From: an uncultured Mycoplasmatota bacterium
GTDB lineage: Bacteria > Bacillota_I > Bacilli_A > RF39 > UBA660
Direction: 5' to 3'
DNA: 64,000 nt
Assembly: GCA_900545005.1 (NCBI GenBank)
Contig: UQXO01000001.1
Location: forward strand, 62,001-126,000
Shown here: positions 17,658-26,700 of the stretch, one piece after another
Position numbering within the stretch: position 1 is the first letter of the stretch
Layout of the letters: every line of letters starts with the position of its first letter
The notes under the pieces: model-generated
The model's input: the letters and a program-made list of their open reading frames with translations, nothing else
What the model was told of the DNA's origin: nothing
Databases searched by the model: none
Position numbers and translations under genes: made by a program

Positions 17658-18171
17658 ATCTAGCATGGGGACTAAGAGCAGTTAGTTCAATAGAATATTT
17701 ATTTTTAGCAGAGGAATCGACACCAGTTACGGGAATGTGAATGACTAGTAAAGTTGGAGATGGGTAAGAATTAACATTAGCAACATACTTATAAGTAACA
17801 TTATGAACATCATAATTTCCATAATTAAGGTCCCATTTTTCGAGCATACCAGCTCTTCCATAGGCAATAAAAGTGTCATTGACACATAAATACTTTGTGG
17901 TACCGTCGTGAAATTTAAAAGCGCTACAATTAGTATAACTACTGTCAGTAGACTTCTTAATAAAAGTTTCTAAATAATTATCAGAATTAATCAAATCACT
18001 TTGAATAACATTAATTAGAGAAGCTCTAGTCAAGGTATCTTCATTTCTTTTATTGGATAAAACATCTTCATTCTTTAGGTCAGATAGTAAATTAACAACA
18101 AATATCATTACAATGGATATTAGAACTAAGCTAACTAAGACTTCCATTAAAGTCATACCTTTCTTATTCAT
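17638..18171 (-). CDS. Type IV pilin-like protein (pseudopilin) 2
   Basis: Start is the ATG at 18171, behind AAAGGAG at the end of the previous gene. MNKKGMTLMEVLVSLVLIS is a class III prepilin signal: short basic leader, cleavage after Gly, then Met in place of the usual Phe, Glu at +5 and a hydrophobic helix. The rest (about 150 residues) is a small globular domain with five Cys. Proteins like this are minor pilins of competence (ComG-like) or secretion pili. It follows a second pilin-like gene with a 1-bp gap after the stop. It overlaps the helicase 3' end by 20 bp on the opposite strand. Confidence 0.75.
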   Translation of the reverse strand: MNKKGMTLMEVLVSLVLISIVMIFVVNLLSDLKNEDVLSNKRNEDTLTRASLINVIQSDLINSDNYLETFIKKSTDSSYTNCSAFKFHDGTTKYLCVNDTFIAYGRAGMLEKWDLNYGNYDVHNVTYKYVANVNSYPSPTLLVIHIPVTGVDSSAKNKYSIELTALSPHARFTCQDC

Positions 18172-18172
18172 A

Positions 18173-18862
18173 TTACTCCTTTGCATATAATTTGGTACTA
18201 TTATAGTAATTTTTGGTTACTTTGCGATAGCAAGTATTATTCTCTTTAACATAACCATTAGTACAATTACCATCTTTTAATTTACCTTTTTTATTATAGT
18301 CAATATATTCTTCTTGATATTCAACAATTAGACGATAACCATCATCAGTACCTGATAATGTCTTAAGATAAAGAATAGCATTTGTACTCATATTATTTAG
18401 AGCTTCCATACTAGCGTTATTAGTGCAGCTATTCTTATTAGATTTCGTTAAACACTGTTTTAGGTCATTAACATTATAGTAAGTAATATAAATTCTAGAA
18501 ATTTGTAAATAATCAGCGCCGTTACTAATAACTTTATTACTGAAAGCTTGTTTACCAGCTTCTTTATCATTTCGAGATCCATATTCATAAATGTTATACA
18601 AGGAGCCATCTTCAGCATTAAAGACAATTATTTTTTTACCGGCATCGACTAAGTATTTTTTTATATAGTTATTAAGATTTAAAGAGACTAAGTAATCTTC
18701 CAAAAGATAAGTACGGTATAAATAGCTAGTATCATCAAACATAGCTCTTCTTTTTTCATTTATAAGTACCCTAGAGAAAGTAATATATATTGTGATTAAA
18801 GAGGTCGTCAGAATTGTCATAACCATAATTGTTTCTACAAACATAAATCCTTTTTTATTCAT
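18173..18862 (-). CDS. Type IV pilin-like protein (pseudopilin) 1
   Basis: MNKKGFMFVETIMVMTILTTS fits a prepilin leader with cleavage between Gly and Phe and Glu at +5. The 229-residue protein then has an elongated N-terminal helix and a globular part with four Cys clustered in the last third (CLTKSNKNSC, NCTNGYVKENNTC). No prepilin peptidase or assembly ATPase is in the window. It is probably a minor pilin working with its neighbour. Spacing and strand place it in one unit with the two small membrane proteins upstream. Confidence 0.7.
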   Translation of the reverse strand: MNKKGFMFVETIMVMTILTTSLITIYITFSRVLINEKRRAMFDDTSYLYRTYLLEDYLVSLNLNNYIKKYLVDAGKKIIVFNAEDGSLYNIYEYGSRNDKEAGKQAFSNKVISNGADYLQISRIYITYYNVNDLKQCLTKSNKNSCTNNASMEALNNMSTNAILYLKTLSGTDDGYRLIVEYQEEYIDYNKKGKLKDGNCTNGYVKENNTCYRKVTKNYYNSTKLYAKE

Positions 18863-18925
18863 ATTAATTCCTTATCCTATATATAGAATAGCATAAATCT
18901 TGTTAAAAATAAACTTATTAAAAGG

Positions 18926-19177
18926 TTATTTTAAAGATTGTTTTATTTCTTCATAGGAGGCATAACATTCAATTTTCTCGGTGTCACCATTAGAGTTTAT
19001 TATTTCACAAGAACAAGTTTTATCTTTACAGGAACAGTTTGTCGCATTGGCACATTTTACATTACTATTACACATAGGTTTAATTTTAGGGACAATAAAT
19101 AGATAAATAATACCAATAAGAAGCATTATATTAGTCTGAAAGATAATAAAATTTATAAGATTAATTTGTTTTTTCAT
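18926..19177 (-). CDS. Small Cys-rich membrane protein
   Basis: The 83-residue protein has one membrane helix (about residues 8-31) followed by a Cys-rich outer part with seven Cys between residues 36 and 72 (for example CSCKDKTCSC). The ATG overlaps the stop of the 31-residue gene upstream (TAAATG), so the two are probably translated together. It is not a prepilin by motif. The context suggests a part of the pilin operon, and the Cys pairs suggest an exported disulfide-bonded domain. Confidence 0.6.
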   Translation of the reverse strand: MKKQINLINFIIFQTNIMLLIGIIYLFIVPKIKPMCNSNVKCANATNCSCKDKTCSCEIINSNGDTEKIECYASYEEIKQSLK

Positions 19178-19273
19178 TTAGCACCACCAGGGAAAAAGGA
19201 TATTTAAGATAATAAGTTCTAGGATAATGAGGCTGATACTAAGAATAATAGAGTGTTTAATAAGTATTTTCAT
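19178..19273 (-). CDS. 31-residue single-helix membrane peptide
   Basis: A short frame starts at the ATG at 19273 behind AAAGGAC and ends at a TAA directly before the ATG of the Cys-rich gene. The peptide is almost wholly hydrophobic (ILSISLIILELIILNIL) with a basic N-terminus and ends in FPWWC. It would be a single membrane helix. Tight coupling to the next gene and a promoter upstream argue that it is real. Its function is unknown. Confidence 0.55.
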   Translation of the reverse strand: MKILIKHSIILSISLIILELIILNILFPWWC

Positions 19274-19294
19274 ACGAATAGTCCTTTCTTAGAA

Positions 19295-19323
19295 TATATA
19301 TTCTTATAGAGCAATTGTATCAA
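19295..19323 (-). promoter_or_regulatory. Probable promoter of the pilin operon
   Basis: On the minus strand TTGATA (19323-19318), 17 bp, TATATA (19300-19295). No clear paired AAAA-N5-TTTT ComK boxes were found nearby. Confidence 0.5.
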
Positions 19324-19379
19324 TTATTTAAGCAAATGTCTTTATTTTATGATAAAATTATTCTAGAAAGGATAGAAAG

Positions 19380-20348
19380 ATGAAGAAGGGTAGTAAAATC
19401 TTAGGAATTATTTTAATTATTATAGTTACTTTTAGTCTAGGGACAGTAGGAGGTTATTATCTTTTTAAGATGAAGATGGATAATAGTAATAATTCTTCTG
19501 TTGAAGGGGATAAGAAAAATAATCCTGATGAGAAGGATAATGCTAGCTCTAAAGAAGAAGTTAATGATAATACTTCTAAGGATGAAGTACTTAGTCTAAC
19601 CGATAGTATTGTCAAGGAATTATTTAGTAGGAAGACTAATTTTCATATAAGTAGTAAGGTTACCTATGATACTTTGAGTGATCAAAAGAAATTAGGAGTA
19701 GATTTAGATGGTCTTAAGAAGAGAAGTTTTAATCTAAATTATAAAGATATCTGTGATAAGTTAAAGAATAGTGGTAATCCGTATATGATTGATGGATATG
19801 ATACTTGTATAAGTCTAAAGAATAAATGGGAAGATGATACGGACTTAGTTACTTATTATACTGTTGATGATGTTAAAAAGAATAATATTAAGTATTTTAA
19901 TGAAAGTAGTAATCTACCGAAAGATTATAGTTATGTAATGTTAACGACTTTAGAGTTAAATCCTGGGTGTGAGAAGGTAGTACTTCAAAGTAAAGATAAT
20001 TATTATTTAGATATGGATATGCATTGTGGATATGGTGGCTTAGAACCAGTGATTGAGAATAATCTTGTTAAAGCAGTTAAATCTAATGATGAAATTATTC
20101 TTTATGATACTTATGTCATAGGAATTATGGATGATAATATTGGAGAAACACAATATTTTAACTTCTATGGTGATGAAGACTTTATAAATAAGATTAAATC
20201 TTTAAAAGTTATTGTTACAGATAATGGCTCTATATATGATAAGAATGAACTTGCTAAGTTTAAACAGACTTATAAACATACATATAAGAAAAATAAATCG
20301 GGAGAATATTATTGGGTAGCAAGTGAACCAGTAAGTTCTGTAGACTAG
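19380..20348 (+). CDS. Membrane-anchored protein of unknown function
   Basis: The 322-residue protein has an N-terminal membrane helix (about residues 8-30), a linker rich in Asn, Asp, Lys and Ser (about 35-70), then a folded outer domain. That domain has four Cys (in ICDKL, DTCISL, GCEKV and HCGYGG) and many Asp and Tyr, suggesting two disulfides. No family is recognised. AAAGGATAG precedes the ATG. It is a single-gene unit ended by a strong terminator. Confidence 0.55.
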   Translation: MKKGSKILGIILIIIVTFSLGTVGGYYLFKMKMDNSNNSSVEGDKKNNPDEKDNASSKEEVNDNTSKDEVLSLTDSIVKELFSRKTNFHISSKVTYDTLSDQKKLGVDLDGLKKRSFNLNYKDICDKLKNSGNPYMIDGYDTCISLKNKWEDDTDLVTYYTVDDVKKNNIKYFNESSNLPKDYSYVMLTTLELNPGCEKVVLQSKDNYYLDMDMHCGYGGLEPVIENNLVKAVKSNDEIILYDTYVIGIMDDNIGETQYFNFYGDEDFINKIKSLKVIVTDNGSIYDKNELAKFKQTYKHTYKKNKSGEYYWVASEPVSSVD

Positions 20349-20383
20349 AAAAAAATCTATTCGTTATGAGTAGATTTTTTTAT
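20347..20383. terminator. Bidirectional terminator
   Basis: AAAAAAATCTA pairs with TAGATTTTTTT, giving a T run on both strands. It serves the anchored protein gene (+) and the P-type ATPase gene (-), whose last codons touch it. Confidence 0.85.
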
Positions 20384-22881
20384 AATTTTTTACTTTCTTT
20401 ACTTATTAAGAGTTTACGGAGCCAATCGAAAGGGATAACGCTTAAAGATAAGAGAATAACAAAAAATAATTCTTTAAGAGTTAGACCATATGTACGAAAA
20501 AGGTCACCGCCGAAGTAAATTAAGTACATTTGAATAATTGAAATACTGGTAAATATCAAGATAAAGGGTTTATTCTTTAAGATATTGGCTAAGATATTTA
20601 ATCTTGTAGTTCGGGCATTAAGAGCATTAAGAAGACTAGAGAAGATAAAGAAAGCGAAGTAAGCGGTATATAAATAACGATAGTCATCAGCATAACGAAT
20701 GAAGTTATAGACTAGGGGAGACTTAAAGAAGAAGATACCTAAAAGAGAGGTATATAATCCAGTGAAGAAGATTTCTTTAAACATATAACTATTAATTATA
20801 TGGACTTTTTTAGTTTTAGGAGGTTCATTCATATATTCATCTAAAGATGGTTCACTAGCGAAAGCAATGCCAGCAAGAGTATCCATAATCATATTAATCC
20901 ATAACATCTGAATAACAGTCACAGGAGTTACTATATCCATAATAGGACCAACAATAGCCATTAACATTGCACAGAAATTAACTGTTAATTGGAAGATGAT
21001 AAACTTTCGAATACTTTTAAAAATGGTTCTGCCGAAAAGGACTGATTTCGTAATAGAAGCAATATTATCATCCAGAATAATAATATCGCCAGCTTCTTTA
21101 GCAACTTCAGTCCCAGAACCCATTGCAAACCCAACATCAGCTAACTTTAAAGCTCCAGCATCATTAATACCATCCCCTGTCATGCCAACTACTAGGTCTT
21201 GGGCTTGCAATATTTTAACCATCCTAGTCTTATCTTTTGGAAGAGCTCTGGCGATAACCTTGATTCTAGTATACAAGTTACTTATATCTTCATCGGTAAG
21301 AGAATTAAATTCACTACTAGATAAGGCTAAATCATTTTTATTAGTAATAATACCAGCTTCTTTGGCTATTGAAGTCGCTGTATCAATATTATCTCCAGTT
21401 ATCATAATAACATTTATACCGGCTTGATGGAGAGTCTTTATGGCACTAGGAGTTGTAGTCCTTAAGGTATCCTTAATAATTAAATATCCTAAGTAAGTAT
21501 GAGAGGTACTTAGTTTATCTTTTTCGGTCAAGAGAATAATCCGAGAACCAGTTTTGGCTTCATTATCTATTTCTTTACTAATAGTATCTTTATTTAAAAG
21601 AAGTTTCTTTTTACCAAAACTATCTAAGTAATAGAGACATTTATCTAATAAGACTTCTTTAGCTCCCTTGTAATAAGTAATATCATTATCTAAAGTTACA
21701 GAACTATATTTATCTTTACTATCAAATAGCTTCTTAGTAATTATTTTTCTTTCTTTTAGGGGTTTATCAACAAACTTTAGAAGAGCTTTATCGGTTTGAT
21801 TACCACCCGTTATTTCTCCAGAAGTATTAAGAATAGAAGAATTATTATAATACAAGTTATTAATTATCTCTTCTTGGAGACTAGAAGATAAAGTCTTAAG
21901 ATTAGATATTTTCTTATTAGCATAATTAACATAAGAAGTGACTTTGAGATTACCTTCAGTTAAAGTACCCGTTTTATCTGTTAAAAGACAATTGATATTG
22001 CCACTAGTCTCAATCCCAATTAATCTACGAACTAAGACATTACTCTTAAGCATTCTTTTCATATTAGAGGAAAGAACAAGAGTAACCATTAGAGGTAATC
22101 CTTCCGGAACAGTAACAACGATAACCGTCATCGAAAGAGTTAAAGAATACAGGATATTATTGATACTAAAGTCTTTAGTAGTCACAAGATAAACACTTGC
22201 TGCTAGAAAGGCTCCTATGTAGCCAAAGATACTAATTATTTTAGCTAACGTACTTAGTCTTGATTTTAAGGGACTGATGATGGGAGGAGTTTGGATATCT
22301 TTAGCTAGGCCTCCTATTAAAGTATTATCTCCAACTTTATCAATTTTAATCTTGGCTTCACCCTCGTAACAGATAGTCGAGGAATAGACATATTCTCCTT
22401 TAGATTTATCTTTATCTTTAGTTTCTCCATTGATACTAGCTTCATTGACATTTAAGTGTCCTTCTAAGATATAACCATCAGCAGGAATAGCATTCCCGCT
22501 ACTAACTAAAACGATATCCCCAACGACAATATCTGTAACAGGAATAGTAGTAATTTTACCATTTCGATAGACATTAGCATTCGTTCTTGATGCTTCTTCT
22601 TCTAAACGATTAAAAGCTTCTTCACTACCATATTCAGCAAAAGATCCAATAGTCGATGCTAAGATAATAGAGATTAGAATACCTATGGTCTCAAAATAAT
22701 CATTATTTCTAAACAAAAAAATAATCTTAAATACTAAGACAATAATTAATATTTTGATAATAGGGTCACTTAAAGAAGATAAAATTAAAGAGAAAAGACT
22801 TCTTTTTTTGACTTTAGTTAAAGTATTACGACCATACTTATTACGGCTTTGTATTACTTCTTTATTAGTTAATCCATTCAT
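20380..22881 (-). CDS. P-type cation ATPase, calcium pump (P2) type
   Basis: The protein has the actuator TGE motif (NGETKD region), VPEGLPL in helix 4, the phosphorylation site DKTGTLTEGN, and the hinge MTGDGINDAGALKLADVGFAMG. The PEGLP-type helix 4 and the order of parts fit calcium pumps of the PMCA/PMR1 kind, with about ten membrane helices. Start is placed at the ATG at 22881 behind GGGTG; an ATG four codons upstream is also possible. Likely role: ATP-driven export of Ca2+ or another divalent cation. Confidence 0.9.
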   Translation of the reverse strand: MNGLTNKEVIQSRNKYGRNTLTKVKKRSLFSLILSSLSDPIIKILIIVLVFKIIFLFRNNDYFETIGILISIILASTIGSFAEYGSEEAFNRLEEEASRTNANVYRNGKITTIPVTDIVVGDIVLVSSGNAIPADGYILEGHLNVNEASINGETKDKDKSKGEYVYSSTICYEGEAKIKIDKVGDNTLIGGLAKDIQTPPIISPLKSRLSTLAKIISIFGYIGAFLAASVYLVTTKDFSINNILYSLTLSMTVIVVTVPEGLPLMVTLVLSSNMKRMLKSNVLVRRLIGIETSGNINCLLTDKTGTLTEGNLKVTSYVNYANKKISNLKTLSSSLQEEIINNLYYNNSSILNTSGEITGGNQTDKALLKFVDKPLKERKIITKKLFDSKDKYSSVTLDNDITYYKGAKEVLLDKCLYYLDSFGKKKLLLNKDTISKEIDNEAKTGSRIILLTEKDKLSTSHTYLGYLIIKDTLRTTTPSAIKTLHQAGINVIMITGDNIDTATSIAKEAGIITNKNDLALSSSEFNSLTDEDISNLYTRIKVIARALPKDKTRMVKILQAQDLVVGMTGDGINDAGALKLADVGFAMGSGTEVAKEAGDIIILDDNIASITKSVLFGRTIFKSIRKFIIFQLTVNFCAMLMAIVGPIMDIVTPVTVIQMLWINMIMDTLAGIAFASEPSLDEYMNEPPKTKKVHIINSYMFKEIFFTGLYTSLLGIFFFKSPLVYNFIRYADDYRYLYTAYFAFFIFSSLLNALNARTTRLNILANILKNKPFILIFTSISIIQMYLIYFGGDLFRTYGLTLKELFFVILLSLSVIPFDWLRKLLISKESKKL

Positions 22882-22933
22882 ATCTGCACCCATTTAATCT
22901 TATGAGTACATAAAAAATTATATGAAAAAAGAA

Positions 22934-23554
22934 TTAATTAGACAGGGATTTCCAAATTCTTTTTAAAGTTTGGATACTCTTTGGTTGTTTAATTAATTCA
23001 CACTCTTCTTGAAGCCATAATGGCAAGCTAGTTTTATCCACGTAAATATGGCTTAAATAATCATTATATTCACTGGTATCTTTAGAATAACTAACCGGAA
23101 TTCTTTTGACTTTACGATTTTTTTCACTAATTTTAATCTCATCACTACTAAGAGATAGGTAATAGAGACTGCTAACATCATAGATGAGATAGTTATTGAG
23201 AAGTAAATATTCTCTTAGAGATATAAGCTCATTAAAAAAATAATTAAGAAAAAAAGTATTATTAAATAGGCAATTAATCTTAACATTATTACCATCTTTA
23301 GTACGATAAAGATAAGCATCGCCTGATTTACGTAACACTAGCTCTTGCCAGATGTCATAGTCTCCAACTTCTTCATATTTTTTGGCATAAAAAGTAATTT
23401 CTTTCTTCTCGAGATCAATATTTTTAACTAACATTGTCTTATAATGCAACCTTTCTGCTAATAAACTACAAAGATGAGCATAGATTTTGTCACGATGATG
23501 ATGATATCTCTTTAAGACATTATAAATATCTAATAAATTAACTGTATCTTCCAT
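22934..23554 (-). CDS. Protein of unknown function
   Basis: The 206-residue protein is soluble, rich in Tyr, Leu and Lys, with no signal peptide. An N-terminal helical part includes RYHHHRDKIYAH. No known motif is visible. It lies between a CarD-like gene (49 bp upstream) and the P-type ATPase (52 bp downstream) on one strand, so the three may be co-transcribed. Function cannot be assigned. Confidence 0.5.
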   Translation of the reverse strand: MEDTVNLLDIYNVLKRYHHHRDKIYAHLCSLLAERLHYKTMLVKNIDLEKKEITFYAKKYEEVGDYDIWQELVLRKSGDAYLYRTKDGNNVKINCLFNNTFFLNYFFNELISLREYLLLNNYLIYDVSSLYYLSLSSDEIKISEKNRKVKRIPVSYSKDTSEYNDYLSHIYVDKTSLPLWLQEECELIKQPKSIQTLKRIWKSLSN

Positions 23555-23603
23555 ATATATTCCTCTTCTTAATTATATTATCATAAAGAATAGTTGTTGT
23601 GTT

Positions 23604-24101
23604 TTAAATTTCTTTTTTGTAAACAGAAGATGCTAATTTATTCAAGACTAACTCTTTCGCATCATTATAACTAATCTGCATAGAATAGGCTACTTCGTTG
23701 AATAAAAATTTTTCTGATAATTCTTGATAATAGGTATCCTTATCACCAAGATGTTTCTTATTAGATTTTCTAACTTCATTACGAAGATAAGTAGTCTTCA
23801 TAATAATAATTAAATCTTCTAAAGTGTTACCTTGTAATAAAGATTTATATTTTTCTTCTAAATTACGGTCTGTTAGATTCAAAGGTTTAATATTATCTAT
23901 ATTATCAAGAGATTTCGTTATTTCTTTAAAAGTAGATAAAGGTCTTAATAAAGATTTTTCTTCTTTTAAGGGAACACTAATCTTCAAAGAAGAGTCTGCT
24001 TTATTTTCTAGGATATAATAGTCCTGGTTATTAATTTTAGTTAAGGCTTTAACTTGGCAAACTTCACGCTTGTAGATAAGATAGTCATTTATTTTATACA
24101 T
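23604..24101 (-). CDS. CarD/CdnL-family transcription regulator
   Basis: Residues 1-60 match the CarD/TRCF RNA-polymerase interaction domain: NDYLIYKREVCQVKAL, then YYILENKADSSLKISVPL with the typical conserved Pro, followed by the expected Arg (LRPLS). The rest is the helical domain, including NTLEDLIIIMKTTYLRNEVR and a C-terminal DAKELVLNKLA. Such proteins bind the beta subunit and steady the open promoter complex. The 165-residue length is usual. An AGGA site precedes the start. Confidence 0.8.
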   Translation of the reverse strand: MYKINDYLIYKREVCQVKALTKINNQDYYILENKADSSLKISVPLKEEKSLLRPLSTFKEITKSLDNIDNIKPLNLTDRNLEEKYKSLLQGNTLEDLIIIMKTTYLRNEVRKSNKKHLGDKDTYYQELSEKFLFNEVAYSMQISYNDAKELVLNKLASSVYKKEI

Positions 24102-24216
24102 TGTAATCCTCCATAAGTATATATAATAATTATAACCTTTTTTAAGATTTTTTTCTAAGATTTTTCGCCTTAGATGAAGGTTTTTTGATAAAATGAGAAT
24201 GGAAAGGATAGATAAA

Positions 24217-25116
24217 ATGACAAAGAAGAAGAAAAAAGCTCTAAAAGATTTATGGTATGTAGTGATTGCTTTAATTCTTTTAGGAGGAGGATATTTTACT
24301 AGTAATTTGGATAAGAGTAGTAAAAACGAAGAGACTGCTAATAAAAATAACGAGTTACTAGTCTATTTTATCGATGTTGGCCAAGCTGATAGTATTTATA
24401 TCAAGGATGGAAATAGTAATATGCTAATTGATGCTGGTAATAATACAGATGGTCCTCTTTTAGTTAAATATCTAAAAAGTCTTGGGGTTAATGAATTCAA
24501 GTTCGCAGTAGGAACCCATGCTCATGAAGATCATATTGGAGGAATGGATGATATTATTAAGAATTTTACGATTGATAATTATTTAATGCCCAAAAAGATA
24601 AGCACTAGTAAGACTTTTGAAGATGTCTTAGATGCTTTAAATGAGAAAAGGGTAAGCCCTAATATTCCCAAAATCGGTGATAAGTTTACTTTAGATAAGG
24701 CTAGTTTCGAGGTCTTAAGTGTTGGGACTTCGGATGATGATACGGATCTTAATGATACTTCCGTAGTTCTTAAAATGACTTATAATAAAACATGCACTTT
24801 ATTTATGGGAGATGCTTCGAGTGCGGTCGAAAAGAACTTATTGAATAAAGATATTCAGTGTCAAGTATTGAAAGTTGGTCATCATGGTTCAAGATATTCT
24901 AGTAGTGATGAGTTTATTAAGACCGTTAAACCTTCTTATGGAATTATAATGGTCGGTAAAGATAATAAATATGGTCATCCAACTAATAAAACATTAGATG
25001 TTTTAAATAAGTATAATGTGACTATTCATCGTACAGATCAAGAAGGTACCATAATTATGAAAATTAAAGGAGATAATATTAGTTTTGAGAATATAAAGAC
25101 TAATACAAATGGATAA
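24217..25116 (+). CDS. ComEC-like metallo-beta-lactamase-fold hydrolase, membrane anchored
   Basis: Start is the ATG at 24217, behind AAAGGATAG; an ATG eight codons upstream lacks a site. After a membrane helix (about residues 12-30) comes a beta-lactamase fold like the C-terminal domain of ComEC. Metal motifs are GTHAHEDHIGG, MGDAS and VGHHGSRYS. The motif FIDVGQADSIYI starts the fold. Such stand-alone proteins may be nucleases or other hydrolases outside the membrane. It overlaps the DUF3006 gene, its usual companion. Confidence 0.88.
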   Translation: MTKKKKKALKDLWYVVIALILLGGGYFTSNLDKSSKNEETANKNNELLVYFIDVGQADSIYIKDGNSNMLIDAGNNTDGPLLVKYLKSLGVNEFKFAVGTHAHEDHIGGMDDIIKNFTIDNYLMPKKISTSKTFEDVLDALNEKRVSPNIPKIGDKFTLDKASFEVLSVGTSDDDTDLNDTSVVLKMTYNKTCTLFMGDASSAVEKNLLNKDIQCQVLKVGHHGSRYSSSDEFIKTVKPSYGIIMVGKDNKYGHPTNKTLDVLNKYNVTIHRTDQEGTIIMKIKGDNISFENIKTNTNG

Positions 25117-25345
25117 GATGAAATATAGTGTTGATGAAATTATTGATGATGTTATTAAGTTAGAGGATTTAAATTCAAAAGAATTAGTTTATTTAAAAAA
25201 AGAAGATTTAGACTTTGATGTTAAAGAAAATGATATTTTAGTTCTTAAAGATGGGAAATATCAAAAAGATGAGAATGCTAAGGAGGAAAGGACAAAGTAT
25301 TTGCAAGAGAAATTAGAGCGACTTTTGAATTCACAATTTAAGTAA
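25109..25345 (+). CDS. DUF3006 family protein
   Basis: The 78-residue protein matches the DUF3006 pattern: a short beta-rich module (EIIDDVIKLEDL, then NDILVLKDGKYQKDE) and a charged helical tail. This family is known for lying next to ComEC-like beta-lactamase genes, as here with an 8-bp overlap. A start three codons in (MKYSVDE) is equally possible because GGATAAG stands before it. Its role is not known; a partner of the hydrolase is the natural guess. Confidence 0.75.
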   Translation: MDKMKYSVDEIIDDVIKLEDLNSKELVYLKKEDLDFDVKENDILVLKDGKYQKDENAKEERTKYLQEKLERLLNSQFK

Positions 25346-25371
25346 ATTTTTTTCCTTAGGAATAATTGAAA

Positions 25372-25431
25372 CCCTATATAAATAAAGAAAATTTTCCTAG
25401 AAGTATATTATCTTAAGTATATAGTAGGATA
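25372..25431. repeat. Dispersed 60-bp repeat, copy B
   Basis: It matches 1753-1812 at 54 of 60 positions, same orientation, and lies 26 bp after the DUF3006 stop. The longest unbroken match ends in TCTTAAGTATATAGTA. Confidence 0.7.
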
Positions 25432-25545
25432 CTAAATTCCAGAGAAAAAAGCAAGTTTTTTTAATAATATTGAGAATAAATTAAAAGGCGTAGAGTAGAC
25501 TTAGAGCTTCATATTTGGTACAATTATTATAATTAAGGAGAGGGT

Positions 25546-25974
25546 ATGGATTATTATAGGAAGCAATTAAAAGAAAATAAGATTGTTAATAAGAAGTTAC
25601 TTAATAAGTTTGAAGGGTATTTAAGCAGTATTGATTTTCCGGAAACGGAGATTAGTAAAAATGTCTTTAATGCAGCTTTTTACATAAATATTTATTTGAC
25701 TAAAGATGAGATAATTTCGGCAGTTAAAGGATATAAGGAGATTCATAAGTTTACAGATTTCTTTTTAAAAGAGGCAACTTGGTCGTTACTTAAAGATTTG
25801 CAAGCTGGAATGAATAGCGTTAAATTGTTTTATGATTTTCTTTATAAGTCTCATTATATTGATGAAGAAAACTATTTAGAAGTAGCTAAGTTTGTAGATA
25901 AGGATATTCCGGAGTTTATTAAGAAGTATGAAGATAATGAGGAATTATTGTTAAAAGATTATGTTCTTAATTAA
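25546..25974 (+). CDS. Small helical protein of unknown function
   Basis: The 142-residue protein is predicted helical throughout and acidic, without signal or membrane segments. AAGGAGAGGGT gives a strong ribosome site. No family was recognised. It has its own terminator and stands alone between repeat copy B and the convergent spoIIQ group, so context gives no clue. Confidence 0.5.
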   Translation: MDYYRKQLKENKIVNKKLLNKFEGYLSSIDFPETEISKNVFNAAFYINIYLTKDEIISAVKGYKEIHKFTDFFLKEATWSLLKDLQAGMNSVKLFYDFLYKSHYIDEENYLEVAKFVDKDIPEFIKKYEDNEELLLKDYVLN

Positions 25975-25975
25975 A

Positions 25976-26015
25976 AAAGGGCTATTAAGATAAGTAAAAT
26001 TCTTAATAGTCTTTT
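25976..26015 (+). terminator. Terminator of the 142-residue protein gene
   Basis: GCTATTAAGA pairs with TCTTAATAGT, followed by CTTTTAT. Confidence 0.75.
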
Positions 26016-26168
26016 ATATTGAGGTCATTTTCTATTCAAAAGATAGTTTTTCTAGTTGTTAATGGGATAATGATAGGTTGGGATTCTATGTTAGATTTAT
26101 GTTAGATTTATATGTTTTACTTTTCTAAGAGAGCTATCATTTTGGTGAGAAAATAAATATGGACATTT

Positions 26169-26206
26169 AATAAAAACTTCACAAAATAGATTGTGAAGTT
26201 TTTATT
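26169..26206. terminator. Strong hairpin terminator overlapping the end of a spoIIQ-linked gene
   Basis: AATAAAAACTTCACA pairs perfectly with TGTGAAGTTTTTATT. The gene's TGA stop is inside the stem, so its last codons double as the terminator arm. T runs exist on both strands. Confidence 0.85.
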
Positions 26207-26700
26207 AAATCTACAATATAAGTAGAAGAATTACTATAGATAATATGTTTATTATGATAAGAAAATTCTTTATTACCAAAGATAAATAACTTCGGTATAC
26301 TAGATAAATAATAATCTAAATAAGGATTGTTAATTGTATAAGTATTTAAGTTATCTATAAGATAAGTAGAGTTTTTGTTATAAATTAAATATGTTTTATC
26401 TGGAGATAATAATACATAGATAGGAATAACTTTATTAAGAGTAAGTCCTAATTTATCGAATAGATAGTTATAATAAACTATATCTTTTGGATAGACTTTA
26501 TAATTTAAATAAAGGTCAATGGGAGTATAACAAATTGAAGATATTAATTTATGTACCTTTAAGAACTTTTTAAAGTCTTTTAGAAAGATATTTTCATCTT
26601 CGATATTACTATTATTTATACTAGGAGTAGTAAAAGTTAGTAGTTTATTTTTAATAATTTGAATTTCATTATCATTAAGATAAAGTATTAACTTAGTCAT
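26179..26700 (-). CDS. Protein of unknown function linked to spoIIQ
   Basis: The 173-residue protein has no recognised domain. It is rich in Tyr, Asn and Ile and looks beta-alpha mixed (for example VIPIYVLLSPDKTYLIY). Its ATG overlaps the spoIIQ end by 8 bp, which indicates translational coupling and suggests a role in the same process. In Bacillus spoIIID follows spoIIQ, but this protein has no helix-turn-helix and is not SpoIIID. Confidence 0.55.
   Translation of the reverse strand: MTKLILYLNDNEIQIIKNKLLTFTTPSINNSNIEDENIFLKDFKKFLKVHKLISSICYTPIDLYLNYKVYPKDIVYYNYLFDKLGLTLNKVIPIYVLLSPDKTYLIYNKNSTYLIDNLNTYTINNPYLDYYLSSIPKLFIFGNKEFSYHNKHIIYSNSSTYIVDLIKTSQSIL

Noticed and set aside
26087..26115. 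Short direct repeat TGTTAGATTTA
   Set aside because: Only two copies in AT-rich gap DNA; chance is likely.
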